Positions 8,420-17,029 of a DNA stretch of 64,000 bases are shown piece after piece. The stretch covers positions 62,001 through 126,000 of the forward strand of contig NZ_JNZA01000011.1 of the NCBI RefSeq assembly GCF_000717345.1, read 5' to 3'. Position numbers and translations under genes: made by a program. The DNA is from Streptomyces lydicus. Lineage in GTDB: Bacteria > Actinomycetota > Actinomycetes > Streptomycetales > Streptomycetaceae. The notes under the pieces were generated by a model, which saw only the letters and a program-made list of their open reading frames with translations, was not told the origin of the DNA and searched no databases. Each line of letters begins with the position of its first letter. Position 1 is the stretch's first letter.

Positions 8420-9787
8420 ATGACGGATCACGACGTGGCGCAGGACCCTGACGAGCGGCGGCTCAGCACCCGGGAAGCGGCCGACCGGCTCGGCGTGAAG
8501 CCCGAGACGGTGTACGCGTACGTCAGCCGCGGCCAGCTGACCAGCCGGCGGGAGCCCGGCGGGCGGGGCAGCACCTTCGACGCGAAGGAGGTCGACGCGC
8601 TGGCCCGGCGCGGCGGCCGGCGCGAACCGTCAGGCGCCGGCAGCGAGTTGGCCGTCCGCACCGGCATCACGCTGATCGACCGCGACCACTGCTACTTCCG
8701 CGGCGTCGACACCTCGGAGCTCGCCGCCCACCACAGCTACGAGGAGGTCGCCGAGTGGCTGTGGACCGGTGAGATGCGCCGCGGCATCCGCTTCACCGCA
8801 CCGCACGACGCGCTCACCGCTGCCCGCCGCGCCGTGGACGCGCTGCCGGCCCACACCGGCCCCATGGACCGGCTGCAGGTCGCGGTGATCGCCGCGGCCG
8901 CCGCGGACCCGCTGCGCTTCGACCTCTCCGAACGCGCCGTCCTCGACACCGCCCGCACCCTCATCCCCACCCTCGTCGCGGCCCTGCCACGGCGCGCCGC
9001 CGGGCGACCGCCGACGCAGGCCGGGGCCGAGGAGGCCGCGGCCGGGCGGGCTGATGACGAGCTGGGCGCTGGTGGGCGGAGGGCCGCCGAGCTGGGGGCC
9101 GCGGAGAAACCCGCTCCCGAACTGGGCGCCGAGGACGGCCCGCTCGCACCTCGCCTGTGGTCACGACTGACCTCCGAACCGGCCGACCCACCCTCCCTCC
9201 GCGTCCTGGACGCCGCACTCGTCCTGCTCATCGACCACGACCTCGCCGCGTCGACCCTCGCGGTCCGGGTGGCCGCCTCCGCCCGCGCCCACCCGTACGC
9301 GATCGTCTCGGCCGGCTTCGGGGCCCTCGACGGCGCGCTGCACGGCGCGGCCAGCGGGCTCGCCCACCGCATGCTGCTGGAGGTACTGGACCGCGGCAGC
9401 GCGGCGGCGGTAGTCGCCGACCATCTGCGCGCCGGCCGCCGGGTGCCCGGCCTGGGCCATCCCCTCTACCCGGGCGAGGACCCGCGGGCCCGCGCCCTCT
9501 TCGCGCTACTGGAAGACGTACCGCGGGCCCGCCCGGCCCTCCAGGCCGCACGCGACGTCATCACCACCACGGCCCGCCACAAGGAATGGCGCGCCAACGT
9601 CGACCTCGCCCTGGCCGTCCTGACGGTCGCGACAGGCATGCCTGCCGAGGCGGGCGAAACCATCTTCGCCGTCGCCCGCACCGCCGGCTGGATCGCCCAC
9701 GCCCTGGAGGAGTACGACGAACCTCCACTCCGCATGCGCCCCAGCGGCCAGTACTCCGGCCCCCGACCGCCGCAACCTCTGCCGTAA
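8420..9787 (+). CDS. Helix-turn-helix/citrate synthase-like fusion protein
   Basis: 455 residues. Residues about 13-65 form an excisionase/MerR-type helix-turn-helix (RRLSTREAADRLGVKPETV) with a wing. The remainder is citrate-synthase-like and keeps ALHGAAS, GLGHPLYPGEDPRA and the final helix region. A low-complexity Ala/Gly/Glu insert at about residues 195-245 interrupts the domain. It could be an active enzyme that also binds DNA, or a metabolite-sensing regulator using the enzyme fold. ATG at 8420 is preferred over the ATG at 8393, which lies inside the palindrome and has no ribosome site. It probably controls the divergent citrate synthase. Confidence 0.85.
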   Translation: MTDHDVAQDPDERRLSTREAADRLGVKPETVYAYVSRGQLTSRREPGGRGSTFDAKEVDALARRGGRREPSGAGSELAVRTGITLIDRDHCYFRGVDTSELAAHHSYEEVAEWLWTGEMRRGIRFTAPHDALTAARRAVDALPAHTGPMDRLQVAVIAAAAADPLRFDLSERAVLDTARTLIPTLVAALPRRAAGRPPTQAGAEEAAAGRADDELGAGGRRAAELGAAEKPAPELGAEDGPLAPRLWSRLTSEPADPPSLRVLDAALVLLIDHDLAASTLAVRVAASARAHPYAIVSAGFGALDGALHGAASGLAHRMLLEVLDRGSAAAVVADHLRAGRRVPGLGHPLYPGEDPRARALFALLEDVPRARPALQAARDVITTTARHKEWRANVDLALAVLTVATGMPAEAGETIFAVARTAGWIAHALEEYDEPPLRMRPSGQYSGPRPPQPLP

Positions 9788-9840
9788 GGGTCGGGCCAGG
9801 CGGAAGGGACGAGGGCGGCGCCGCGGCCGCCGGGCCCGGC

Positions 9841-9964
9841 GTTGGGCTGGGGCGGGCCGGGGTTGGAGTGCGTTGGAGTGAGGTGAGGCGGAGTGGAGTG
9901 GGGTGGGGTGGCCGGGTTGAGGTGGGGTGGCCCCAGCGTCGGGCTGGGGCGGGTCCGGGGTGGG
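9841..9964. repeat. G-rich low-complexity tract with a 26-base imperfect direct repeat
   Basis: The 380-base gap between the fusion protein and the next gene (9788-10169) holds no supported gene. A GGGCTGGGGCGGG-centred unit occurs at 9841-9866 and again at 9938-9964. Between them lie GGAGTG and GGGGTGG reiterations, with many runs of three or four G on the plus strand. From about 10010 to 10065 the strand switches to a C/T-rich run. Quadruplex formation is possible on either strand. Confidence 0.55.
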
Positions 9965-10150
9965 CCCGGCCGGCTAGTGGGCGGACGTGCAGCGAGACCT
10001 GACCTCCTGGGGGCCCTCCTCCTCCCACCTCCCCCACCTCCCTCCCCTCCGCCACCCGTTCGACCTGGCCGTTCGACGCGGCCGCATCCGCGCGACGCCC
10101 CGTTCCCGCCTTCCCCCTCACCCCCTCCCCGGCATCGGCCTTCCCCCGAA

Positions 10151-10169
10151 GGAAGTTAGGCTCGCCTGC
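10151..10169 (+). promoter_or_regulatory. Iron-box-like sequence (DmdR/IdeR type)
   Basis: GGAAGTTAGGCTCGCCTGC matches the core of the actinobacterial iron box (consensus as remembered TTAGGTTAGGCTCACCTAA) at about 13 of 19 positions, including TTAGGCT and CCT. It directly abuts the GTG start at 10170, so repressor binding would block a short-leader or leaderless transcript. The flanking bases are poor matches. Confidence 0.45.
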
Positions 10170-11261
10170 GTGAGTCTCTGCGCCACCGCTTCCCGTGAGG
10201 CGGCCGAACCGCTCGCCGGAACCGCGGCCACCGCCCGTACCTGGCTACTCGTCGAGCAGACCGGGCCCTGGGGAGCCAAGGCACTGACGGCCAGCCACCT
10301 CGACCCCGCCCTCGGGCGCGCCCTGGAGACCGCCGCGAAGGGCACGGGCGTCCGCGTCGCCCTCATCCGCAGGCCAGGACGTCACGCCGACCGCCACGAC
10401 GCCACCCGGCACCGACTGTTCCTCGCCCACACCGCCCCGGGACGCTCCTGGATCCGTACGACCACCGTCGCCGATCCGCAGACGGCCCTCGGGCTGGACT
10501 TCGCCGCCCTCGGAGCGGGCGAGCACGGCGACCTCTGGGCGCCCTATACCGGCGAGCCGCTGGTTCTCGTATGCACCAACGGCAAGCGGGACCGTTGCTG
10601 TGCCCTCCTCGGCCGTCCACTGGCCGCCGACCTCGCCGCCGCCGGAACCGAGGTCTGGGAAGTCACCCACATCGGCGGCCACCGCTTCGCCCCCACACTC
10701 TTCGTCCTCCCCTACGGCTACGCCTACGGGCGCACCTCGCTCTCCCTGGCCGCGGACGCGGTGGCGGCGGCGCGCAACGGCCGTATCGCTCTCGACCACT
10801 GCCGCGGCCGCTCGACATGGGACCGACCGGCCCAGGCCGCCGACCTCGCGGTCCGTGAATTCCTCGGGGAGGACCGCGCCGACGTCCTCGACGTCGTACA
10901 CACCGACCGACTTCTGCCCCAGGCCCCCACCCGGTCCCAGGGCCCGTCGCCCCAGGCCCCCACCCGGCCCCAGACCCCTGCCCCGTCCCCCGGCTCCACG
11001 TCGCCCCAGACCCCCAAGCCACCCCACGACACGACGTCCCGCGACACTGCGCGCCACGACACCGCAGTCACTGGCGAAGAGGCCCCCGCCTGGACGGTCA
11101 CCGTCGCGCACTCCGACGGCCGCGCCTGGCGCGTGACCGTCGAACAGCGGGCGGACGGCGTACCGGCTCCCGCCAGTTGCGGCGCCCCGCTCGACCCGCC
11201 GGCCCGCATGGCGGTCACCGCCGTCACCGCCACCGAGGATTCGACCGCCCTGTCCGGCTGA
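10170..11261 (+). CDS. Sucrase/ferredoxin-like family protein (thioredoxin-fold 2Fe-2S type)
   Basis: 363 residues. Family hallmarks are CTNGKRDRCCALLG and HIGGHRFAPTLFVLPYGYAYGR, with cysteines that would hold a 2Fe-2S cluster as in thioredoxin-like ferredoxins. A Pro/Thr/Gln-rich tandem segment (about residues 250-300, repeated QAPTR and QTP units) links the core to a small C-terminal domain. The function is unknown for the family; a redox role is inferred. GTG at 10170 is the best start by homology to the core. No close Shine-Dalgarno is seen, and an iron-box-like motif abuts the start. Confidence 0.8.
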   Translation: MSLCATASREAAEPLAGTAATARTWLLVEQTGPWGAKALTASHLDPALGRALETAAKGTGVRVALIRRPGRHADRHDATRHRLFLAHTAPGRSWIRTTTVADPQTALGLDFAALGAGEHGDLWAPYTGEPLVLVCTNGKRDRCCALLGRPLAADLAAAGTEVWEVTHIGGHRFAPTLFVLPYGYAYGRTSLSLAADAVAAARNGRIALDHCRGRSTWDRPAQAADLAVREFLGEDRADVLDVVHTDRLLPQAPTRSQGPSPQAPTRPQTPAPSPGSTSPQTPKPPHDTTSRDTARHDTAVTGEEAPAWTVTVAHSDGRAWRVTVEQRADGVPAPASCGAPLDPPARMAVTAVTATEDSTALSG

Positions 11262-11554
11262 CCGAACACCACCCCTACCGGCTTCCGCTCCACTGCCACC
11301 ACCCCCGTTGTCTCCGGCTGCGCCTCGACCACAGCCCGCTCGACGACCACCCGGTCGACCGGGTGACTGAACGACTTCCGCTCACACAGCGAGACTAGGT
11401 ACGTACGATCCGCAACCGAAAGGGCTGTGGATAACTCCTCCATGGCCCTCGCCACGACACCCGTGCCCGCTACGCGTCGTCACCCGGACACCCTCCGAAT
11501 TCGGGGCCGCGGGGATTACCCGCCCGGCCGGCCCCGCGCTTACTGTTCGTTCGT
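11262..11554. other. Gene-free gap with a single DnaA-box-like sequence
   Basis: This 293-base stretch upstream of the CitA-type kinase holds no supported gene. TGTGGATAA at 11426-11434 is the complement of the TTATCCACA DnaA box; a single copy may be chance. No clear ribosome site precedes the kinase start. Confidence 0.4.
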
Positions 11555-13432
11555 ATGGGCGAGAAGGAAGCTTCGGTTCCGCGCCCGAGAACCCCCAGGT
11601 CCTCGGGTCCCGCGCCGTTTCCCGCCACCGCGCCGGCCCCCGGCAGCACGTCCCCCGGACTGCGCCTGACGCGCCCCCGGCTGGGCTGGCCGCGCCGCGT
11701 GTTCTCCCAGGTCCTGCTGGTGCAGCTGGCCATCGCGACCGGGGTCACCGCCCTGGCCACCGGACTGTTCCTCGCCCCGCTCAGCGCGCAGCTCGACGAC
11801 CAGGCGATGCGCAGGGCACTCGCCATCGCCCAGACCACCGCTGCCGAGTCGCGCCTCGACGACGCCCTGGAGACCTCCCGCCCGTCCCGCCACGGCCCCG
11901 TCCAGAACGAGGCGGAGCGGATCCGTGCCGCCACCGGGGCCGAATACGTGGTGATCATGGACAAGCGCGGGGTGCGCTGGTCCCACACCGACCCGGACGA
12001 AATCGGCCACCACGTCTCCACCGACCCGAGCGCCGCGCTCTCCGGCAAACAGGTCATGCAGATCGACGAGGGCACCCTCGGCCGGTCGGCGCGCGGCAAG
12101 GTGCCGCTGCGCGACGAGAACGGCAAGGTCGTCGGCGCCGTCTCGGTCGGCATCGCCTACGAGAGCGTGCAGCAACGGCTGCTGTCCACCGTTCCGCAGC
12201 TGCTCGCCTACGCCGGCGGGGCGCTCGCCGTGGGCGCGCTGGCCGCCTTCCTCGTCTCCCGCCGCCTCCAGCGCCGAACCCATGACCTGGCCTTCTCCGA
12301 CATCTCCGCGCTGCTCACCGAGCGCGAGGCGATGCTGCACGGCATCCGTGAGGGCTTCCTCGCGCTCGACGGGCGCGGCCGGATCCGCCTCATGAACGAC
12401 GAGGCCCAGCGCCTCCTCGACCTGCGCCCCGAGGACACCGGTCGTCCCCTGGAGGCCGCCCTGCCTCCGGGCCGTACGACCGATGTGCTGGCCGGCCGTG
12501 TTTCGGGCGCGGACCTGCTGGCGGTCAGCGGACAGCGGGTCCTGGTCGCGAATCGCATGCCGACCGACGACGGGGGCGCCGTGGTCACCTTGCGCGATCG
12601 CACCGAACTGGAGCGGCTGGGCCGCGAACTGGACGGCACGCGTGGCCTGATCGACGCCCTGCGCGCCCAGGACCACGAGCACGCCAACCGGCTGCACACG
12701 CTGCTGGGCCTGCTGGAACTGGGCCTGCACGAGGAGGCCGTGGAGTTCGTGACCCACGCCGTGGGTGCGCATCGGGCGACCGCTGAGCAGGTCACCGAGC
12801 GGATCCACGATCCGCTGCTGGCCGCCCTGTTGGTGGGGAAGGCCACCGTCGCCACCGAACGGGGCGTCTCCCTGCGCATCGCGCCCGCCACTCGGCTGCC
12901 CGACCGTCTGATCGACCCGCACAGCCTGGTCACCGTGCTCGGCAATCTCGTCGACAACGCCCTGGACGCCACCTCCGGTGAGCGCGACGCCCAGGTGGAG
13001 GTGGAGGTCCGCGCCGAGGGCCGGACCGCCGTCGTGCGCGTCAGCGACAACGGCCCGGGCGTCCCCGAGGCGCGTCGCGCGGAGATCTTCACCGAGGGCT
13101 GGACGACCAAGCAGCCGCCCGCCCACGGGCAGCGCGGAATCGGTCTGGCGCTCGTACGGCGGCTCGCCGAGCGCTACGGCGGCGGCGCCGAGGTCGGCGA
13201 ACGCCCCGGCGGCGGCGCGGTTTTCACGGTGACGGTCCCCGACGCGCTGGCCGAGGAGCTCCCCGGGCCGGAGGACGCGTCCCCGCAGGACGAGGGTGCG
13301 GTTCCCCACGCCACCGGGCGGGCCGCGGCCAGCCGGGGCGCAGGCCGCGCCGCGGACGCCACAGATGCCCCGGAGTCAACGGCGTCCACGGAGGTCGCGG
13401 AGCCCACGGAGTCCAGAGAGGCCGGGCGATGA
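11555..13432 (+). CDS. CitA/DcuS-type sensor histidine kinase
   Basis: 625 residues. In order: an N-terminal transmembrane helix after residue 50; an extracytoplasmic Cache/PAS sensor with the CitA-type pattern YVVIMDKRGVRWSHTDPDEIG; a second membrane helix (LLAYAGGALAVGALAAFLV); a PAS domain; a SpoOB-type helix with the likely phospho-histidine in QDHEHANRLH; and an HATPase (NLVDNALDA, DNGPGVP, GIGLALV). A disordered tail of about 70 residues follows. Relatives sense citrate or C4-dicarboxylates. The ATG at 11555 lacks a clear ribosome site. It overlaps the response regulator by ATGA. Confidence 0.92.
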   Translation: MGEKEASVPRPRTPRSSGPAPFPATAPAPGSTSPGLRLTRPRLGWPRRVFSQVLLVQLAIATGVTALATGLFLAPLSAQLDDQAMRRALAIAQTTAAESRLDDALETSRPSRHGPVQNEAERIRAATGAEYVVIMDKRGVRWSHTDPDEIGHHVSTDPSAALSGKQVMQIDEGTLGRSARGKVPLRDENGKVVGAVSVGIAYESVQQRLLSTVPQLLAYAGGALAVGALAAFLVSRRLQRRTHDLAFSDISALLTEREAMLHGIREGFLALDGRGRIRLMNDEAQRLLDLRPEDTGRPLEAALPPGRTTDVLAGRVSGADLLAVSGQRVLVANRMPTDDGGAVVTLRDRTELERLGRELDGTRGLIDALRAQDHEHANRLHTLLGLLELGLHEEAVEFVTHAVGAHRATAEQVTERIHDPLLAALLVGKATVATERGVSLRIAPATRLPDRLIDPHSLVTVLGNLVDNALDATSGERDAQVEVEVRAEGRTAVVRVSDNGPGVPEARRAEIFTEGWTTKQPPAHGQRGIGLALVRRLAERYGGGAEVGERPGGGAVFTVTVPDALAEELPGPEDASPQDEGAVPHATGRAAASRGAGRAADATDAPESTASTEVAEPTESREAGR

Positions 13433-14103
13433 TCGACGTACTGGTGGTGGACGACGACGCACAGGTCGCGCGGATCAACGCGGCGTACGTCGCCAAGGTC
13501 AGGGATTTCCGGGTCAATTGTGTGGCGCACAGCGCGGGTGAGGCCCTCGCCGCCCTGGAGACCCACCCCGTCGACCTGATCCTCCTGGATCACTACCTGC
13601 CCGACGGAACGGGGCTCCAGCTGGTCGCCGATCTGCGGCGGCGCGGACTGCTCACCGACGTGATCATGGTCACGGCGGCCCGCGACGTCGCGACCGTCCA
13701 GGCGGCGATGCGCCACGGCGCGCTGCAGTATCTGGTCAAGCCGTTCACCTTCGCGGGCCTGCGCTCCAAGTTGGAGAGCTATGCGGCGCTGCACCGTACG
13801 TTCGCCGACGGCGGGCAGGCGGAGCAGTCCGAAGTGGACCGGATCTTCGGTGCGTTGGGCGCGGCCAACGCCGGTCCGGCCGAGCTGCCCAAGGGGCACT
13901 CCACCGCCACCGCCGACCGTGTGCGCTCGGTGCTGCGCTCCGCGGATGCCCCGCTCTCGGCCCAGGATGTTGCCCTCCAGGCGGGGCTGAGCCGGCAGAC
14001 CGCCCAGCGCTACCTCAAGCTCCTGGAGCGGGCGGGACGGGTGCGTCTGAGCCTCAAGTACGGCGAGACCGGCCGGCCCGAGCACCGTTACGACTGGGTC
14101 TGA
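13429..14103 (+). CDS. CitB/DcuR-type response regulator
   Basis: 224 residues. The receiver domain has acidic VDDD, phospho-acceptor aspartate in LLDHYLPDG, and lysine in LVKPF. The C-terminal helix-turn-helix (LSAQDVALQAGLSRQTAQRY) is of the CitB family. The start overlaps the kinase stop (ATGA), so the two are coupled. The partner signal is expected to be a di- or tricarboxylate. The convergent sodium/solute symporter immediately downstream is a plausible target by proximity only. Confidence 0.93.
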   Translation: MIDVLVVDDDAQVARINAAYVAKVRDFRVNCVAHSAGEALAALETHPVDLILLDHYLPDGTGLQLVADLRRRGLLTDVIMVTAARDVATVQAAMRHGALQYLVKPFTFAGLRSKLESYAALHRTFADGGQAEQSEVDRIFGALGAANAGPAELPKGHSTATADRVRSVLRSADAPLSAQDVALQAGLSRQTAQRYLKLLERAGRVRLSLKYGETGRPEHRYDWV

Positions 14104-14129
14104 GGCCCGTTCGGCGGACCGTACGGGCC
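14104..14129. terminator. Possible terminator between the response regulator and symporter genes
   Basis: GGCCCGT (14104-14110) pairs with ACGGGCC (14123-14129) around a 12-base loop directly after the stop codon, between convergent genes. The arms are short, so confidence is moderate. Confidence 0.45.
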
Positions 14130-14149
14130 GCGGCGCCCGGCCGGACGTC

Positions 14150-15754
14150 TCAGGCCGCCCCGGCCCCGGTCAGCGACCGCACCTCCGTCTCCGCGTGCCG
14201 CGCCTTGTCGGCCGCCTCCGGGGAGAGCAGCGTGCCCAGCCAGCCCATCAGGAAGCCCAGCGGAATCGAGACCACCCCGGGGTTGGCGAGCGGGAAGACC
14301 GCGAAGTCCCGCCCCGGGAAGAGCGAATCCGGGCTGCCGGAGACCACCGGTGAGAGGGCGACCAGGGTGAGTGCCGGGATCAGACCGCCGTACACGGACC
14401 ACACCGCGCCCCGGGTGGTGAAGCGCCGCCAGAACAGGGCGTACAGGAGGGCCGGGAGGTTTGCCGACGCGGCGACGGCGAAGGCCAGGCCCACCAGGAA
14501 GGCGACGTTCAGGTTCCGGGCGAGCAGGGCCAGGCCGATGGCGACCGCGCCGACCGCCACCGCGGCGACGCGGGCCACGGCCACCTCGCTGCGCCGGGCG
14601 CCCCGCTCCCCGGTGCGCCGGCGCCGCAGCGAGGCGTGCAGATCGTGGGCGACGGACGCCGACGAGGCGAGCGTGAGGCCGGCGACCACGGCCAGGATGG
14701 TGGCGAAGGCGACGGCGGCCACGACGGCGAACAGAACCGTTCCGCCGGTCGAACCGGCGCCGCCCCCCAGGTCGAGGGCGAGCAGCGGAACGGCGGTGTT
14801 TCCGGCCGTATTGGACGCGCGGACGGCGCCGCTGCCCAGTACGGCGGCCGCGCCGAAGCCGAGCACGACGGTCATCAGGTAGAAGCCGCCGATCAGTCCG
14901 ATGGCCCAGACGGCGGAGCGGCGGGCGGCACGTGCCGTGGGCACGGTGTAGAAGCGGGAGAGGATGTGCGGCAGCCCGCCGGTCCCCAGGACGAGCGCGA
15001 GCCCGAGGCTGATGAAGTCGAGCCGTGCGGTCCAGTCGCCGCCGTATTTGAGGCCCGGTGCCAGGAAGTCCTTTCCGTGGCCGCTGCGTTCGGCGGCGGT
15101 GTTCAGCAGCGCGTTGACATCGCCGTGGAAACGGAGCACCACCAGAGTCGTCAGGGCGAGGGCCCCGCCCAGGAGGAGCACGGCCTTCACGATCTGGATC
15201 CAGGTGGTGGCCCGCATCCCGCCGAAGGCGACGTAGAACACCATCAAGGCGCCCACCCCGATCACCATCCAGGTACGGGCCTGCGCCCCCGCGTCACCGA
15301 GGAGCAGCGACACCAGACTGCCGGCTCCGACCATCTGGGCCACCAGGTAGAGCACGGACACGGTGACCGACGCCGCGCCCACCGCGAGGCGGACGGGGCG
15401 TTCCCGCATTCGTGCGGCGACGACATCGGCCAGGGTGAACCGCCCGCAGTTGCGGACCAGTTCGGCGACGAGGAAGAGCACGAGGAGCCAGGCAACGAGG
15501 AAGCCGACCAGGTACAGCATGCCGTCGTAGCCGAAGAGGGCGATGAGTCCGGAGATGCCGAGGAAGGACGCGGCGGACATGTAGTCCCCCGCGATGGCGA
15601 AACCATTCTCCAGAGGCGAGAAGAGCCTGCCGCCGGCATAGAACTCCTCGGCGGAGCCCCGCCTGCGGCGGCTCACCCAGGTGGTGATCGCGAGCGTGAC
15701 CGCGATGAACACGCTGAACAGGACCAGCGCGAGGGTCTGGTGGTCGCCGGTCAC
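14150..15754 (-). CDS. Cation/acetate-type sodium:solute symporter (SSS family)
   Basis: 534 residues and about 13 hydrophobic segments. The SSS signature region is visible at GRLFSPLENGFAIAGDYMSAASFLGISG and nearby helices, and resembles ActP acetate permeases. It probably imports acetate or another short monocarboxylate with a cation. GTG at 15754 overlaps the DUF485 stop (GTGA), so the two are translated together. DUF485/YjcH next to ActP is a standard pairing. The CitA/CitB-type system lies convergently downstream and a NarL-type system lies upstream. Confidence 0.92.
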   Translation of the reverse strand: MTGDHQTLALVLFSVFIAVTLAITTWVSRRRRGSAEEFYAGGRLFSPLENGFAIAGDYMSAASFLGISGLIALFGYDGMLYLVGFLVAWLLVLFLVAELVRNCGRFTLADVVAARMRERPVRLAVGAASVTVSVLYLVAQMVGAGSLVSLLLGDAGAQARTWMVIGVGALMVFYVAFGGMRATTWIQIVKAVLLLGGALALTTLVVLRFHGDVNALLNTAAERSGHGKDFLAPGLKYGGDWTARLDFISLGLALVLGTGGLPHILSRFYTVPTARAARRSAVWAIGLIGGFYLMTVVLGFGAAAVLGSGAVRASNTAGNTAVPLLALDLGGGAGSTGGTVLFAVVAAVAFATILAVVAGLTLASSASVAHDLHASLRRRRTGERGARRSEVAVARVAAVAVGAVAIGLALLARNLNVAFLVGLAFAVAASANLPALLYALFWRRFTTRGAVWSVYGGLIPALTLVALSPVVSGSPDSLFPGRDFAVFPLANPGVVSIPLGFLMGWLGTLLSPEAADKARHAETEVRSLTGAGAA

Positions 15755-16248
15755 CGGGCGTTCCCTCCGGTCAGTTCCTGGGTCTCCCAGCGGATGTCGA
15801 GCGCCACACGGTCCCGGCGCAGCCGCGCGTGGCGGGCGTACGCCCAGGTGAGCAGGAACGTTGTGGCGAACTGGCCGAGTCCGGCGAGCATCGCCACGTT
15901 CAGGGCCCCCGCGACCGGCCGGGCCATGAGTCCCGGCGCGGCGACCGCCGCGCCCACGTAGGCGAGGTACCAGGCCAGGAAGGCCGCCGTGGCGGGCACG
16001 ACGAAGCGCCGGTAGCGCCGCCGCACCTCCTGGAAGGCCCCGCTGCGCTGCACCGCCAGATAGATCTCGCCGTGGGTCGCGGACCGTGGTTGCGCCCAGG
16101 AGGGGGCCGCCGGTGTACGGGGCCCCTCGCCCGCCGTCTCCGCGGTGTCCCGCGCCTCGTCCCACCCGGGGGCGAGGGTGTCGTACCAGGGGTCGTCGAG
16201 CCGTACGGCCCCGGGCTCACCGGCTGAGCGGCCGTCCTGCTTGTCCAC
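15751..16248 (-). CDS. DUF485 family membrane protein, symporter partner
   Basis: 165 residues. A hydrophilic N-terminus of about 85 residues precedes the DUF485 core, which starts near VRRRYRRFVVPATAAFLAW. Two membrane segments are visible (ATAAFLAWYLAYVGAAVAAP and VAMLAGLGQFATTFLLTWAY). Such proteins accompany acetate permeases; their biochemical role is unsettled. GTG at 16248 follows AAGGAG, which decides the start over the longer frame. The gene overlaps the symporter start by 4 bases. Confidence 0.9.
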   Translation of the reverse strand: MDKQDGRSAGEPGAVRLDDPWYDTLAPGWDEARDTAETAGEGPRTPAAPSWAQPRSATHGEIYLAVQRSGAFQEVRRRYRRFVVPATAAFLAWYLAYVGAAVAAPGLMARPVAGALNVAMLAGLGQFATTFLLTWAYARHARLRRDRVALDIRWETQELTGGNAR

Positions 16249-16354
16249 CGAACTCTCCTTGTTGCACGGGTTTGTTATCCGTGCGGGCAAGGGTGGACAG
16301 AAAGGAAGATCCCGGATGTCTCATTCCGAACCCTTCACCCCATCAGGTGATGAG

Positions 16355-17029
16355 TTATCCGGGTGGCTGTGCGAGGCCGTGGCGGTAGGCGTAGCGGATG
16401 GCCTGGGCGCGGTCCCGCAGCCCCGCCTTGGCGAAGAGGTTGTTGATGTGGGTCTTCACGGTGGCGGTGGAGACGTGCAGCGTGCGGGCGATCTCCGGGT
16501 TGGACTGGCCCTCGGCGACCAGTCGCAGCACCTCCACCTCGCGGGCGGTCAGCCCGTCCGGTGGCTCGTCCGGCGGTTGCGGCACGGTCCGTACGGGTTC
16601 CGTGACGCGCTCCAGGAGCCTGCGCTGGATCTTCGGCGAGAGGCCGGCCTCCCCGGAGAGCACGCCGGTGATGGCACGGGCGATCTCGTCGCCGTCCGCG
16701 TCCTTGGTCAGGTAGCCACGGGCACCGGCCCGCAGGGCGGGGAAGAGGTCGTCGTCGTCGGCGTAGGTGGTGAGCACCACGACCTGGGTGCCGGGATGGT
16801 CGGCACGGATCCGGCGGGTGGCCTCCACACCGTCGCAGCGCGGCATGCGCAGGTCCATCAGGACGACGTCGGGGGCGCATTCGGCCACCAGACGGACCGC
16901 CTCCTCGCCGTCCGCGGCCGATCCGACGACCTCGATGTCCGGCAACAGCCCCAGGAGCATCACGATTCCCTCGCGCACCACCGTCTGGTCGTCGGCCACC
17001 ACGACCCGCGCCGTCGTGCGCGCCGTCAT
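16355..17029 (-). CDS. NarL/FixJ-family response regulator
   Basis: 224 residues. The receiver domain has VADDQ, phospho-acceptor aspartate in LMDLRMPRCDG, and lysine in YLTKDAD. The C-terminal LuxR-type helix-turn-helix is LTAREVEVLRLVAEGQSNPE followed by STATVKTHINNLFAKAGL. It receives phosphate from the coupled kinase at 17026-18192 (4-base ATGA overlap). Target genes are unknown; candidates include the DUF485-symporter operon immediately downstream and the small membrane protein upstream. Confidence 0.94.
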   Translation of the reverse strand: MTARTTARVVVADDQTVVREGIVMLLGLLPDIEVVGSAADGEEAVRLVAECAPDVVLMDLRMPRCDGVEATRRIRADHPGTQVVVLTTYADDDDLFPALRAGARGYLTKDADGDEIARAITGVLSGEAGLSPKIQRRLLERVTEPVRTVPQPPDEPPDGLTAREVEVLRLVAEGQSNPEIARTLHVSTATVKTHINNLFAKAGLRDRAQAIRYAYRHGLAQPPG

